NCBI GenBank assembly: GCA_026770585.1 | Contig: MU646678.1 | Coordinates: 67,291 to 79,558 of the forward strand | Origin: Baffinella frigidus | Lineage: Eukaryota > Cryptophyceae > Cryptomonadales > Baffinellaceae | Direction: 5' to 3' | DNA: 12,268 bases | Part shown: in pieces, positions 1 through 6,657 of the stretch | Layout: the number at the start of each line of letters is the position of its first letter | How positions within the stretch are numbered: the first letter of the stretch is position 1 | Notes under the pieces: model-generated | The model's input: the letters and a program-made list of their open reading frames with translations, nothing else | The model's database searches: none | What the model was told of the DNA's origin: nothing | Translations under genes and position numbers: made by a program

Positions 1-38
1 CGACTCTCGACTCTCGACTCTCGACTCTCGACTCTCGA
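1..38 (-). repeat. CGACTCT heptamer array (telomere-like variant)
   Basis: Five perfect tandem copies of CGACTCT plus a partial sixth. Its complement, AGAGTCG, is one base from the AGGGTCG variant seen at 2365-2390 and occurs singly near 2402, so this is probably a homogenised variant of the telomere-like repeat in C-strand orientation. The array runs off the window edge. Confidence 0.85.
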
Positions 39-40
39 AA

Positions 41-303
41 GGGGGCACAACACCGTGCGGCTAAACCCTCCTTGCCCTCTACTGGAAAGCCCCAGGGGAA
101 GTTTCAAAAAGTAGCGGACACTCTGGTGTCCGCTACTCTGGAGCCATTTTGACCTCAAAAGGCAATTTTTGCCCCAAGGACGTGACCAAAATTTGTCAAA
201 AGGCAACTATGGTGTCGTGTCCAGAGAAATTGAAACTTCCCCTGTGGCTTTGCAGTAGGGGGGCACCACAGCGTGCGGCTAAAGCCTCCTGGCCCTGTGC
301 ATA
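41..303. repeat. Foldback-like repeat with direct and inverted copies
   Basis: Two copies of a 38-bp segment containing gtgcggctaaa lie in direct orientation at 41-79 and 259-296. Between them, 86-106 and 231-251 are 21-nt inverted arms differing at one position (core caggggaagtttca and its complement). The complementarity continues imperfectly outward through cagtagggg-like sequence, and the arms enclose the hairpin at 110-137. No transposase is present. A non-autonomous foldback element is the simplest reading, though no target duplication is clear. Confidence 0.55.
110..137. repeat. 12-bp perfect hairpin
   Basis: agtagcggacac (110-121) pairs perfectly with gtgtccgctact (126-137) across a 4-nt tctg loop. 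It lies in the centre of the foldback repeat at 41-303. Confidence 0.8.
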
Positions 304-631
304 TCTGCCAGACGCACACAGTGACACCACCTGACCCGGGAGGGAGGGTGGAGGGGATGGCCTACTCTGCGCACCGAGACAAAAGTCGAGAGTGGGACGT
401 CTCAAAGCAAAAGTGGAACCTCTGTTAACTTATGATCCACGCTTATGGGTGATTCACGGAATGCCTTTGTAGTCTGCTGCGTGGAGGGAGAAGGGGGCAT
501 GTTCTGCATTACTCTCAAGCCTGGAAATGCGTGATCCAACATTACATGCGCCGTACGACTGGCCCGCCTCGATGTGGCGCAAACGATGGAGGGAAGGCAA
601 AGGGGACACCAGCGGTACTCTGGCACCCCCC
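304..631. other. Stretch with no recognised gene
   Basis: Mixed-composition sequence with only short overlapping open frames on both strands that resemble no family. No telomere-like tract, strong palindrome or RNA gene was found here. Confidence 0.5.
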
Positions 632-731
632 CTAGGGGCCCCCCTATGCCCCTACGAATTTCTTACCGTAGGGTCCCAGGTCTTATCGCTTAGGGGTTAT
701 TCAGAATCCCTTCGAAGTCCGCTGTGTGGTT
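632..731 (+). repeat. Dispersed 100-bp repeat, copy A
   Basis: This segment aligns over about 100 bp with 5491-5591, same orientation. Shared words include cttatcgc, ggggttattca and aatcccttcgaagtcc. Both copies contain a small stem (ccctacg with cgtaggg) around a short loop. A related but scrambled run of the same words lies near 2853-2910. It is probably part of a mobile or subtelomeric repeat family and shows no coding signal. Confidence 0.75.
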
Positions 732-744
732 GGGAGGGAAGGTG

Positions 745-1106
745 AAGGGGGCACCGTTGGCTGGCCTCCTGGTCGAAGCCGAGCGCTGTAACGCAACATC
801 CGCCAACCCGAAGCAGACAGAGCCAGGACTTGGGATGGAAGGCGAAGGGGAACCCTCCGCGAATGCTGCTCCTGTTAGCGTGCGCGGTTGCTCTCGTGCG
901 CGGTTGCTCTCGTGCGAAACCCCGCAGCCTGAGACGAGGCTGAGGCGGAAGGACCGACCAGAAGAAGGGCAGTGCAGCAAGGTTGGAGGGGAGCCCCCAA
1001 AGACTGAGCCAGAACTAGGACTTGGGAGGGAGGGGGGAAGGGGGTACCGTTGGTTGGCATCCTGGTCGAAGCCGAGAGCTGCCGAGTGTGATATCCCGCA
1101 GAACAC
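745..1106 (-). pseudogene. RCC1-like repeat fragments, cluster 5 (VFCGISHS)
   Basis: On the minus strand, 1106-1048 reads VFCGISHSAALGFDQDANQ. This fits the RCC1 pattern of a small residue, Cys-Gly, x-x-His, then a hydrophobic run. The segment begins right after a CAG (1109-1107) preceded in sense by a CCCTAAACCCTTAAC tract, and ends at AACG followed by GTACCCCC. A diverged, frame-shifted copy lies at about 745-807. It keeps the DNA words ctcggcttcgaccagg and the same AACG|GTGCCCCC junction. A third scrap at 929-909 reads GCGVSHE. The minus frame stays open from 1106 to 690, but the rest of that frame resembles nothing known. RCC1 repeats normally build a seven-bladed propeller used in Ran guanine exchange or as a scaffold; no complete blade is present here. 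Confidence 0.55.
881..912 (+). repeat. 16-bp tandem duplication
   Basis: tgcgcggttgctctcg occurs twice in perfect tandem (881-896 and 897-912), beside the GCGVSHE scrap. A recent slippage or unequal-exchange product. Confidence 0.85.
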
Positions 1107-1171
1107 CTGGTTAAGGGTTTAGGGTTTAGGGTTTAGGGTTTAGAGTTAGGGTGCAGCGTTCAACTTTCAGG

Positions 1172-1204
1172 GTTTGCGGGTGAGTGCGAGACCCCGCAGA
1201 ATAC
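1172..1204 (-). pseudogene. RCC1-like exon scrap (VFCGVSHS)
   Basis: Reading on the minus strand from 1204 gives VFCGVSHSPANPES, then a stop. The first eight residues match the cluster 5 unit at 1106-1048 (VFCGISHS). As there, the segment directly follows a CAG (1207-1205) preceded in sense by CCCTAAACCCTTAAC. After the eighth residue the sequence passes into other sequence. Probably a truncated duplicate. Confidence 0.45.
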
Positions 1205-1252
1205 CTGGTTAAGGGTTTAGGGTTCAGGGTTCAGGGTTCGGGGTATAGGGTT

Positions 1253-1282
1253 TGCTGCTGAGAGCGTTATCCCGCAGACCAC
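1253..1282 (-). pseudogene. RCC1-like exon scrap (VVCGITLSAA)
   Basis: On the minus strand from 1282 the frame reads VVCGITLSAA, a diverged third copy of the VFCGISHSAA unit with the expected His replaced by Leu. It follows TAG instead of CAG, with no telomere tract immediately before it. It continues into sequence with a telomere-like tail. A short, decayed duplicate. Confidence 0.35.
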
Positions 1283-1437
1283 CTACGAGGATTGACCGCA
1301 TTGAGGGTTTGAGGTTGAGGGTTTGGTGTTTGGGGTTTAGGGTTTAGGGTTTAGGGTTTAGGGTTTAGCGTTTAGGGTTTAGGTTTTAGGGTTTAGGTTT
1401 TAGGGTTGAGGGTTTGGGACTGAGGGTTTAGGATTGG

Positions 1438-1769
1438 GTAAGCCACGCACACCAGCATGCTTCCCGCGCCCGTCCAACCTGGAGGGGACTTGCGGCCAAT
1501 CCCGAATAACCCTTTATCGCAAAAGTTGACATGATTTATACCACTAAAATACATATTAGACCTTTTTGTACCAGATCCATTCATGACGGGGGCGCCACAT
1601 TGTGGCGCCATCTCCAAAGGGAGTTGACTTAAGAGTGCTCAAAATACCATAATGTTCCATCCAGGGGGGGTGCAATTCCGGAAAAATATCCCACAGCTCA
1701 GCGCAAACCAAACCAGTTCAAACCAGGGCACATCGCAAAACAAATCCGATCAAACCGAATCGGATCAAA
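1438..1769. other. Stretch with no recognised gene; one hairpin
   Basis: Contains a perfect short inverted repeat at 1591-1609 (ggcgccaca, one base, tgtggcgcc) and an A-rich run with several caaa(c/t)c words at about 1705-1770. A tttttgtacc word at 1563 recurs at 2740, 2758 and 7583. No coding similarity seen. Confidence 0.45.
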
Positions 1770-1811
1770 GGAAGACCCGGAAGGACTTTTTTCCCGAGGA
1801 GGGGTTCGAGG
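1770..1811 (+). repeat. Left 42-bp flanking direct repeat
   Basis: Aligns with 2161-2202 at roughly 85 percent identity by eye; the shared core is tttttcccgaggagggg. The two copies bracket the inverted-repeat element at 1873-2080. Confidence 0.75.
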
Positions 1812-1872
1812 GTATCCCTGCCTTGTTTTGGGGGCCGTCGCCTCGCGATACCTGGGCCAATTTCTTCTTTCA

Positions 1873-2080
1873 TATTGTCGAAATGGGCTCCGCGCGGAAA
1901 AAATCGAGGTCAGGTCAGCAACATTTTTTCCTTTTTTTGCCTTTTTGTGTCATCTTATGGGTGGGAGATGCTATTTTGAGATAAAGACCATGCCTAAGAT
2001 AGCATAAAAGTCCATTTTTTGGAAATTTTCCTGATTTCCTGACCTGACCTCGATTCCGCGCGAAGCCCATTTCGACAATA
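1873..2080. mobile_element. 208-bp inverted-repeat element (MITE-like)
   Basis: The left arm 1873-1918 and right arm 2080-2039 are complementary. They share tattgtcgaaatgggct, cgcgcgga and atcgaggtcaggtcag, with one substitution and a 4-base length difference in an A run. The 120-bp interior is T-rich and encodes nothing recognisable. The long terminal arms, small size and lack of coding content fit a non-autonomous DNA transposon or foldback element. The 42-bp direct repeats outside it (1770-1811, 2161-2202) are set back from the arms, so they are not simple target duplications. Confidence 0.7.
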
Positions 2081-2160
2081 GAGTTGAATAGGAGGGATTA
2101 GACAGAGAGGCTAACATTTAATTAGGCCTGCTAATTAACTCCTAATTGAATATCCCCCGA

Positions 2161-2202
2161 GGAAAGACCTGGAGGACGTTTTTCCCGAGGAGGGGCTCGA
2201 GG
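2161..2202 (+). repeat. Right 42-bp flanking direct repeat
   Basis: Second copy of the segment at 1770-1811, with about six differences. It lies 80 bp beyond the right arm of the inverted-repeat element. Confidence 0.75.
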
Positions 2203-2294
2203 AGCTGGGGGGTGGTCCACATCGCGGGCCCGCCTCGGAGCCCGGTTCCGAGCAGGCCGCGCGCGTTCCGTCCGCACGAAAACACTTTTCCTGT

Positions 2295-2415
2295 TTAGGG
2301 TCGAGGGTTCAGGGTTCAGGGTTAAGGGTGCAGGGTTAAGGGTGTAGGGTTCAGGGTTCAGGGTCGAGGGTCGAGGGTCGAGGGTCGAGGGTTAAAGGTT
2401 AAGAGTCGAGGGTTA
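2295..2415 (+). repeat. Telomere-like tract with GGGTCGA variant
   Basis: Heptamers of the types GGGTTCA, GGGTTAA and GGGTGCA, with four consecutive copies of GGGTCGA near 2362-2390. Local homogenisation of one variant is visible. G-rich on the plus strand. Confidence 0.9.
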
Positions 2416-2458
2416 ATAGATAAGGGTTTCGTCGTGCGGACGTCTTGTAGGATACAGA

Positions 2459-2630
2459 CCACGCAAGAGTGTAGGGCTGACCTGGAAAAACAAGCCAGTT
2501 CACACGGAATTTGTAACAACTTTCCGAAATTTCGATTTTTCTGTGGGAAGAATGTCCACTTATGAACTTAAGAAATAGCCGAATTCTACTATTTCTCCTG
2601 TGGGCCACTCTGCCCTAGAATCTTGCGTGG
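2459..2630 (-). mobile_element. 172-bp MITE, copy 1 (reverse orientation)
   Basis: Begins CCACGCAAGAGTGTAGGGC and ends with the near-complement (ccctagaatcttgcgtgg), giving terminal inverted repeats of about 20 bp with two mismatches. The internal sequence matches copies 2 and 3 in reverse orientation, including cagttcacacgga and cgaaatttcgatttttct. A subterminal stem (agaaatag ... ctatttct) lies near the right end. The flanking dinucleotide GA occurs on both sides (2457-2458 and 2631-2632). No transposase; a non-autonomous element. Confidence 0.8.
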
Positions 2631-3074
2631 GACCTCAGGCAGGGCGCGAGAACACTTTTCAGTGTTTTCATGAAAATTCTTGTGGGTGTGGCCTATATAT
2701 GATCGATGGACGGCTTATTTGGACGTGACGGTAGTAACTTTTTGTACCGGCTTGTACCTTTTTGTACCGCGCGCAAGGAAGATGTTACGAGCACACCCTG
2801 CCTGTGTAGAGGAGGAATGGGCGCGGGCCTACAGGGATAACTCGCACATAAGGAGGCCCTACCAGGACCCTACGTCAGGGATATACTTAGGGCCCTACGG
2901 TGGTCCTAGGGGGGGGGGGGGGTCTCCTTATGAGTGAGGTACCCATGTATCGCCACGCACAGGGGAGGGGTTACGCTGCACACGGAAACTCCGTGTGCAG
3001 GATCAAAAACTGTGTACACCGTTTCATTCCGAGAGGAAACCAACGGGGTTGTCCAGAGGCAAACACAACCCTGA
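2631..3074. other. Stretch with no convincing gene; hairpin and G14 run
   Basis: An 85-codon open frame at 2680-2937 crosses a run of 14 G (2909-2922) and resembles no family I recognise. A tatatat word sits at 2694-2701 but nothing supports a promoter. The hairpin at 2976-3000 is described separately. Confidence 0.4.
2976..3000. repeat. 10-bp perfect hairpin
   Basis: ctgcacacgg (2976-2985) pairs with ccgtgtgcag (2991-3000) across an aaact loop. Confidence 0.75.
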
Positions 3075-3520
3075 CTGCATCATCTTGTAGGCTACAGACT
3101 CTTTCCAGTGGAGTGGAGTAGTGGGCAGAGGGGTCAATCCGGGGACAGGTTTAATTTTAAAGAAAATGGATCCCCATTTGTTTATAGGAGTTGGACGAAG
3201 GTTAATTAGGGCCCTAAGTAAATTTGATTAGGGCCACCATCCGGTTTGACAGGCCATTTTCTTGCCAATTAAACATGTTCCCGGATCAGGGTCTGGTGTC
3301 TCGGGCGGGGTAAGAGGCAGACTGGTTGTACACAGCACCCCAACTGCATCGCCGTGTAGGACATAGACTCTTTCTGGTGGTGTGGAACAGTGGGTCGAGG
3401 GGTGCGATTTCAAGAGGGGCAAGTGACAGATTGAACCGACTCTTTTCGGTTGAGTGTAGTAGTGGGCAGAGGGGTGTGGCATCTCAAGAGGGACAACAGG
3501 CAGATTGGACCGACATTTGC
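3075..3520 (+). repeat. Three diverged copies of a ~72-bp unit
   Basis: The words gactcttt(c/t), then gtggg(c/t)(c/a)gaggggt, recur from 3097, 3366 and 3438. The last two copies are adjacent with a 72-bp period and share tcaagagggg-like and cagattg(a/g)accga tails; the first stands about 270 bp away. The leader of the first two (tgtaggN(t/c)a(c/t)agac) resembles the sequence just left of MITE copy 1 (2446-2459). No reading frame is consistently kept. Confidence 0.65.
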
Positions 3521-3537
3521 GCTGACGCAAGACCGCG

Positions 3538-3655
3538 AACCCTACAACCTAAACACTAAACCATAAACCCTACTCCTTAAACACTAAACCCTACCCCTTG
3601 AAACCTCAACCCTGAACCCTGCACCCTAAACCCTACACCCTAGACCGGCGGACCT
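3538..3655 (-). repeat. Telomere-like tract, C-rich on plus
   Basis: Degenerate CCCTAAA-type heptamers (ccctaca, ccctgaa, ccctaga, cactaaa), about 14 units. The orientation is opposite to the tracts on either side of the window. Confidence 0.85.
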
Positions 3656-3682
3656 GAGTGGGTGAGGAGGAGGGTGTGGAAC

Positions 3683-3733
3683 GCCCCCGACGAGACCTGC
3701 CGACCCAAGTGCGAAAACGTCACCAACACCGCA
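3683..3733 (-). pseudogene. Possible RCC1-like fragment, cluster 4 (GDVFALGS)
   Basis: The minus strand from 3733 reads CGVGDVFALGSAGLVGG. This resembles the second half of an RCC1 repeat (G-x-V-F-x-x-G-S/N ... G-G/Q-x-G), but lacks the usual Gln-Leu-Gly. MITE copy 2 lies immediately upstream in the sense direction (3749-3920) and would have cut off any preceding half. Single copy and short, so chance similarity is possible. Confidence 0.3.
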
Positions 3734-3748
3734 CAGCGTTCGTGCCAG

Positions 3749-3920
3749 CCACGCAAGAGTGTAGAGCTGACTGGCGTCCAGGAAAAACCATGGAATCAGG
3801 GTATTCTGAAAGTTCATAAGTGGACATTTTCCTCAGAGAAAAATCCAAACTTCGGAAAGTTGGTACAAATTCCGTGTGAACTAACTTGTTTTCCCAGGTC
3901 AGCCTTGCACTCTTGCACCG
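3749..3920 (+). mobile_element. 172-bp MITE, copy 2
   Basis: Starts CCACGCAAGAGTGTAGAGC and ends ...gccttgcactcttgc with a mutated last five bases (caccg instead of cgtgg). The interior aligns with copies 1 and 3 (gttcataagt, cagagaaaaatc, ttccgtgtgaact). The dinucleotide AG flanks both sides if the element ends at 3920. An open frame spans it, but copies 1 and 3 show no protein-level constraint, so it is not a gene. Confidence 0.75.
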
Positions 3921-3944
3921 AGGCGTACGAACCGGTGCACACAA

Positions 3945-4231
3945 CGGAAATAATGCAAAACGTTGTGACGGTTCTGGTACAGAAACGTTAAATGTAATGC
4001 ACGTTTTTGGTTGTGGAAGAGGGCCCCGTGTGTGGTGATCCTGAAGGACGCGTGCGCCCCGTGGTAGACGCCAGCTAGAACGTGGCGTCTACCTGAAGGA
4101 CCTTTTAAAACCAGCGTGCGCCCCGCACGCTGTCCGCTCCTGTTGAGGGAGCCGCCAACCACTCGAGGCTACACATGTGTGGATTTTAAAAGGTTTAATC
4201 TGACAAGTCCTTGACAAGTGAAGGGATGTGT
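3945..4231 (+). repeat. Duplicated segment, copy A (partner 7139-7383)
   Basis: Nearly identical to 7139-7383 from cggaaata through gaagggatgtgta. Copy A lacks the left half of the palindrome found in copy B. It carries an extra ~50-bp piece at about 4061-4112, bracketed by two copies of gcgtgcgccccg (4049-4060 and 4113-4125). The extra piece contains an 11-bp hairpin (ggtagacgcca with tggcgtctacc, 4062-4092). Confidence 0.85.
4008..4136 (-). pseudogene. RCC1-like fragment, cluster 3, interrupted
   Basis: Minus-strand frames read RTACGAHA (4136-4113) and, beyond a hairpin-bearing insertion, GAHASFRITTHGALFHNQK (4065-4008). Together they correspond to the CGAHASFGITTHGALF unit at 6843-6766. 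The FSWGN that should follow ALF is replaced by FHNQK. The insertion duplicates GAHA. A broken duplicate with no functional blade. Confidence 0.6.
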
Positions 4232-4269
4232 ATCTGCACGGTTCTGCTGGTGCACAGAACCGTGCAGAT
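4232..4269. repeat. 15-bp perfect hairpin
   Basis: atctgcacggttctg (4232-4246) pairs perfectly with cagaaccgtgcagat (4255-4269) around an 8-nt loop. It lies directly after duplicated copy A and is absent after copy B, so it marks the duplication edge. Confidence 0.8.
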
Positions 4270-4336
4270 TTCGTAGCAGGCCACTAACTGAAGAAGGTGA
4301 CACGGAACAGTCAACACCATCATGCAAAAATTCTTC

Positions 4337-4485
4337 ACGCGTGGGCACCTTAAGGTGCTCACGCGTAGGCACCTTGAACCCTCTAAAAAGATTTTAAAGG
4401 AACTTTCAGTGTAGTAAAGTGGAGTCACGTCCGGAAGGAGCTCACGCGTGAGCTCCTTCCAAGGCTGGCAAGGTACTCACGCGTG
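4337..4485. repeat. Cluster of ACGCGT-centred palindromes
   Basis: 4337-4366 is a 30-bp near-perfect palindrome (arms acgcgtgggcacctt and aaggtgctcacgcgt, one mismatch). 4433-4460 is a perfect 28-bp palindrome (ggaaggagctcacg and its complement). A further ctcacgcgtga lies at 4477-4487. ACGCGT occurs four times here and once more at 4049. No coding signal. Confidence 0.8.
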
Positions 4486-4583
4486 AAGACTTGTGGCATT
4501 AACCAGATAGGCGGTGTCCCCCGAACAGTAGAGCGTTTGCGGTAATTGTTGTCCGCTTCGGACGTACGGTTTCCCCGTCTCTC

Positions 4584-4713
4584 CGTTTTGAAATGGACTT
4601 GTAGGACGTGACAAGGATTTTAAATAGTACCGGAAACGCGCTTCTGGTACTATTTAAAACAACACTTTTGTTTTACTACTCGCTCTAAAACCCTATAAGT
4701 CCATTTCAAAACG
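4584..4713. repeat. Nested foldback element with GAAATGGACTT arms
   Basis: Outer arms 4584-4603 and 4694-4713 (cgttttgaaatggacttgta and complement) differ at one of 20 positions. Inside, 4618-4635 pairs with 4642-4659 (ttttaaatagtacc stem, one mismatch) around an acgcgc loop. The outer core gaaatggactt recurs at 5305 and 5368. Probably a small non-autonomous foldback family. Confidence 0.75.
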
Positions 4714-4980
4714 ATGAGTGAAGCGTCCACGGCAGGCCATTGGTCAGTATTTCAGGACGCAACGGTTCGTTTCCTGGTACTAAATGAGAGTGCGGTCCCA
4801 CGTGAGAGGCAGCTTCTCGTCTTTTCCACGTCCAATTTGCTACTCCGAATTTCGGATCCGGGTATGAAATTTTAAACAAGTCTTGTGGCTGAAATTCCGA
4901 CTAATGACCTGGCGTGGTGCAGTCAAAATCCCGCGTCATGAGTGAAGCGTGTCATCACAGCGAAGCGTGGTTGGAGGCAG
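4714..4980. other. Stretch with no recognised feature
   Basis: Only a repeated atgagtgaagcgt word (4714 and 4938) and scattered short A/T-rich runs. No gene, telomere-like tract or strong hairpin. Confidence 0.45.
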
Positions 4981-5023
4981 GACCTGAACGCAGAGCTACT
5001 GGCCAACACCTGCACCCTGATCT

Positions 5024-5245
5024 CACTACCCTAAACCCTAAACCCTACACCCTACACCCTACACCCTACACCCTACACCCTACACCCTAAACCCTAGACC
5101 CTAACACCTCAACCCCCAACCCTACACCCTCAACCACCAGCCCTAGCCAGACACGCAGAGGTGTTGGCCGAGCCACGGCGACTTCAAACTCTCATCCCTA
5201 AACCCCAAACCCTAACCCCCCAACCTTATGTGGTAAACCCTGAAC
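5024..5245 (-). repeat. Telomere-like tracts, C-rich on plus
   Basis: About 5024-5140 carries ccctaaa and six consecutive ccctaca units. A second run lies at about 5196-5240. The homogenised ccctaca block shows recent local amplification. Confidence 0.9.
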
Positions 5246-5303
5246 CTGCAAGAGAAAGGTGGGTAGGGGTAGGACCTGCATGCAGAGGTGTCATCTCTGC
5301 GGT

Positions 5304-5379
5304 GGAAATGGACTTTTAAAATTAAAAGTCCATTTCCTTAAGGGTCACCGCAGAGGTGACCCTTAAGGAAATGGACTTT
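5304..5379. repeat. Overlapping alternative hairpins
   Basis: 5304-5319 pairs perfectly with 5322-5337 (ggaaatggacttttaa and complement). The second strand of that stem also begins a longer perfect stem: 5325-5349 pairs with 5355-5379 (25 bp, 5-nt loop). Segment 5325-5337 can therefore join either partner but not both. A weaker stem around ggtctcgg follows at 5386-5420. The core matches the foldback at 4584-4713. Confidence 0.85.
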
Positions 5380-5490
5380 CAAAATGAAAAGGCTGAGACC
5401 AGATTTCCGGTCTCGGCTTTTATTCGTGTGCTTAGTTGGCCCAACTGCGGACCTGAACGCAGAGGTGTTGACCTTTCCGTTACCTTATCC

Positions 5491-5591
5491 GTAGGAGCCC
5501 CCCTATGTCCCTACGGATTGCCTACCGTAGGGTCCTAGGTCTTATCGCCTTTGGGGTTATTCAAAATCCCTTCGAAGTCCACGGTGTGGTT
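5491..5591 (+). repeat. Dispersed 100-bp repeat, copy B
   Basis: Partner of 632-731. It contains an 8-bp stem (ccctacgg at 5509-5516 with ccgtaggg at 5525-5532). It sits between two copies of the gacctg(c/a)acgcag unit. Confidence 0.75.
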
Positions 5592-5647
5592 TATGCAAGG
5601 ACCTGCACGCAGAGGTGTTGGCCAAGCCACGGAGACTTCTGGGGGCA

Positions 5648-6118
5648 GTCGGTTGACTGCGCGTGCCCCAGCACTAGCTGCCCATGCCTGCCCGGGTTCA
5701 GGGTTTAGAGGTCAGGGTTCAGAATGCCCCGGAGCGCTGGTCCTCAACATACCCACACCATCCAACCAGACGCTGGGGGAGTCGGTTGACTGCGCGTGCC
5801 CAAACACCAGCTTCGCATGCCCTGCAGGGTTCAGGGTTTCAGGGATTGAGGCTTAGGGTGCCCCACTCAACCCACACCATCAAACCAGACGCTGGGGTGA
5901 GTCTGTTGACTACGCGTGCCCCAGCACCAACTGCCCGTGCCTGCAAGGGTTCAGGGTTTGAGAGTTTGAGGCTGAGGGTGCCCCAACCTACCCACACACC
6001 ATCAGATCAGTTTTGGGGGGGGGGGCTCGGTTGACTGCGCAGGCCCCAGCACCAACTGCCCGTGCCGGCAAGGGTATGTGGTTTCGAGTTGAGGATTTAG
6101 AGTGCCACGGAGCGCTGC
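5648..6118. repeat. Four-copy minisatellite, ~120-133 bp period
   Basis: Units start with tcggttgactgcgcg(t)gccc at about 5648, 5781, 5901 and 6027. Each carries a telomere-like gggttcagggtt and ends in a gtgcccc...ccaacc...cccacaccatc-type stretch. Plus reading gives SVDCACPSTNCPCLQGFRV-like peptides. Minus reading gives GTGSWCWGTRSQPTPP, directly after a (c)ttgcag preceded in sense by ccctgaaccc. The minus version loosely resembles an RCC1 core and fits the layout elsewhere, but neither reading is proven and stops interrupt both. Confidence 0.7.
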
Positions 6119-6120
6119 CC

Positions 6121-6385
6121 CCCAACCGCGTGCGGGATTTGGGGTTTAGGGTTTTGAGTTTAGGGTTTGGAGTTTAGGGTCTAGGGCTGAGGGTTTAAGG
6201 GTTGGGGTTTAGGGTTTAGGGTTTGGGGTTTGGGTTTGGGGTTGGGGGTTTGGGGTTTAGGGTTTAGGGTTCAGGGTGTAGGGTTTAGGGTTTAGGGTTT
6301 AGGGTTTATGATTTAGGGTTTAGGGTCGGTTTAGGGTCGCTGGGTTTAGGGTTTAGGGTCGCTGGATTTAGGGTCGCTGGGCTGT
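6121..6385 (+). repeat. Long telomere-like tract, G-rich on plus
   Basis: About 30 degenerate heptamers (TTTAGGG, TTTGGGG, TGTAGGG, TTGAGGG), with a gggtcgctggattta higher-order variant at the right end. It stops against an 11-G run (6391-6401). Confidence 0.95.
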
Positions 6386-6403
6386 TTTTTGGGGGGGGGG
6401 GCA

Positions 6404-6460
6404 CGCGGTGTTGCCCCATGAGAAGAAGGCCTCATGCGTCGTAATGCCGAACGCCTCACG
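6404..6460 (-). pseudogene. RCC1-like fragment, cluster 3 (REAFGITTHEAFFSWGNTA)
   Basis: Nineteen minus-strand codons match the second part of the cluster 3 unit (ASFGITTHGALFSWGNNA) with several substitutions. The upstream CGAHA half is scrambled. The sense sequence downstream is GTGCCCCC and a C run, the same junction as in the other cluster 3 copies. A degenerate duplicate. Confidence 0.6.
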
Positions 6461-6652
6461 CGCGTTGCCCGACTATTCTCAAGTTACCAGACCTCTATCT
6501 CTGCCTCACTCGCCTTGGCGGACTCTTCTCAAGTTGACATGCTGGGTTTCCGGTACACATCCGTCAACTTTGGAGCGGGGGTGAGCCCGGGGGAAGCAAA
6601 TTGGTGCTCCCAAAAAGACTGCGACAGCGCTAGGGTGCTGGGTTTGGGTTGT
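6461..6652. other. Spacer with a short direct repeat
   Basis: gact(a/c)ttctcaagtt occurs at 6471 and 6521, 50 bp apart. Telomere-like words begin near 6630. No protein similarity on either strand. Confidence 0.45.
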
Positions 6653-6657
6653 GGGGG

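Larger units (their letters stand above)
1110..1437 (+). repeat. Interspersed TTTAGGG-type tracts (G-rich on plus)
   Basis: Three runs of telomere-like heptamers, at about 1110-1147, 1207-1252 and 1303-1437, with variants TTCAGGG, TTTGGGG and TTGAGGG. They are separated by RCC1-like scraps at 1172-1204 and 1253-1282. The heptamers are degenerate and interrupted, so these are interstitial telomere-like sequences, not a functional chromosome end. Confidence 0.9.
4981..5640 (+). repeat. Five copies of a gacctgcacgcagaggtgttgg unit
   Basis: Copies begin near 4981, 5146, 5273, 5450 and 5600. The fullest (5600-5638 and 5146-5185) continue with cc(a/g)agccacgg(a/c)gacttc. Three have C-rich telomere-like DNA close by on the same strand. 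Read on plus after the cag, the fullest copies give RCWPSHGDF, which I do not recognise. This could be an exon-like unit, or simply a noncoding repeat. Confidence 0.6.

Noticed and set aside
690-1122. Two long overlapping open frames on opposite strands (138 and 132 codons)
   Set aside because: High GC and repeat structure keep both frames open. Only short parts of the minus frame resemble RCC1, and the remainder resembles nothing.
1795-1815. ggggttcgaggg word resembling a tRNA T-arm
   Set aside because: No matching acceptor, D or anticodon arms could be placed around it.
2680-2937. Possible gene with a TATA-like word at 2694
   Set aside because: The frame crosses a 14-G run, has no family resemblance, and a single AT word is not promoter evidence.
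3662-3991. Similar peptides (KWTFSSEKN..., KSTFSPEKN...) in open frames at 3662-3991 and 9184-9543
   Set aside because: Both lie inside copies of the MITE. The similarity is explained by DNA identity, and the third copy does not keep the frame.
4165-4225. Rho-independent-like or other bacterial signals near palindromes
   Set aside because: Nothing else in the window suggests bacterial gene organisation; hairpins are not followed by T runs or placed after genes.
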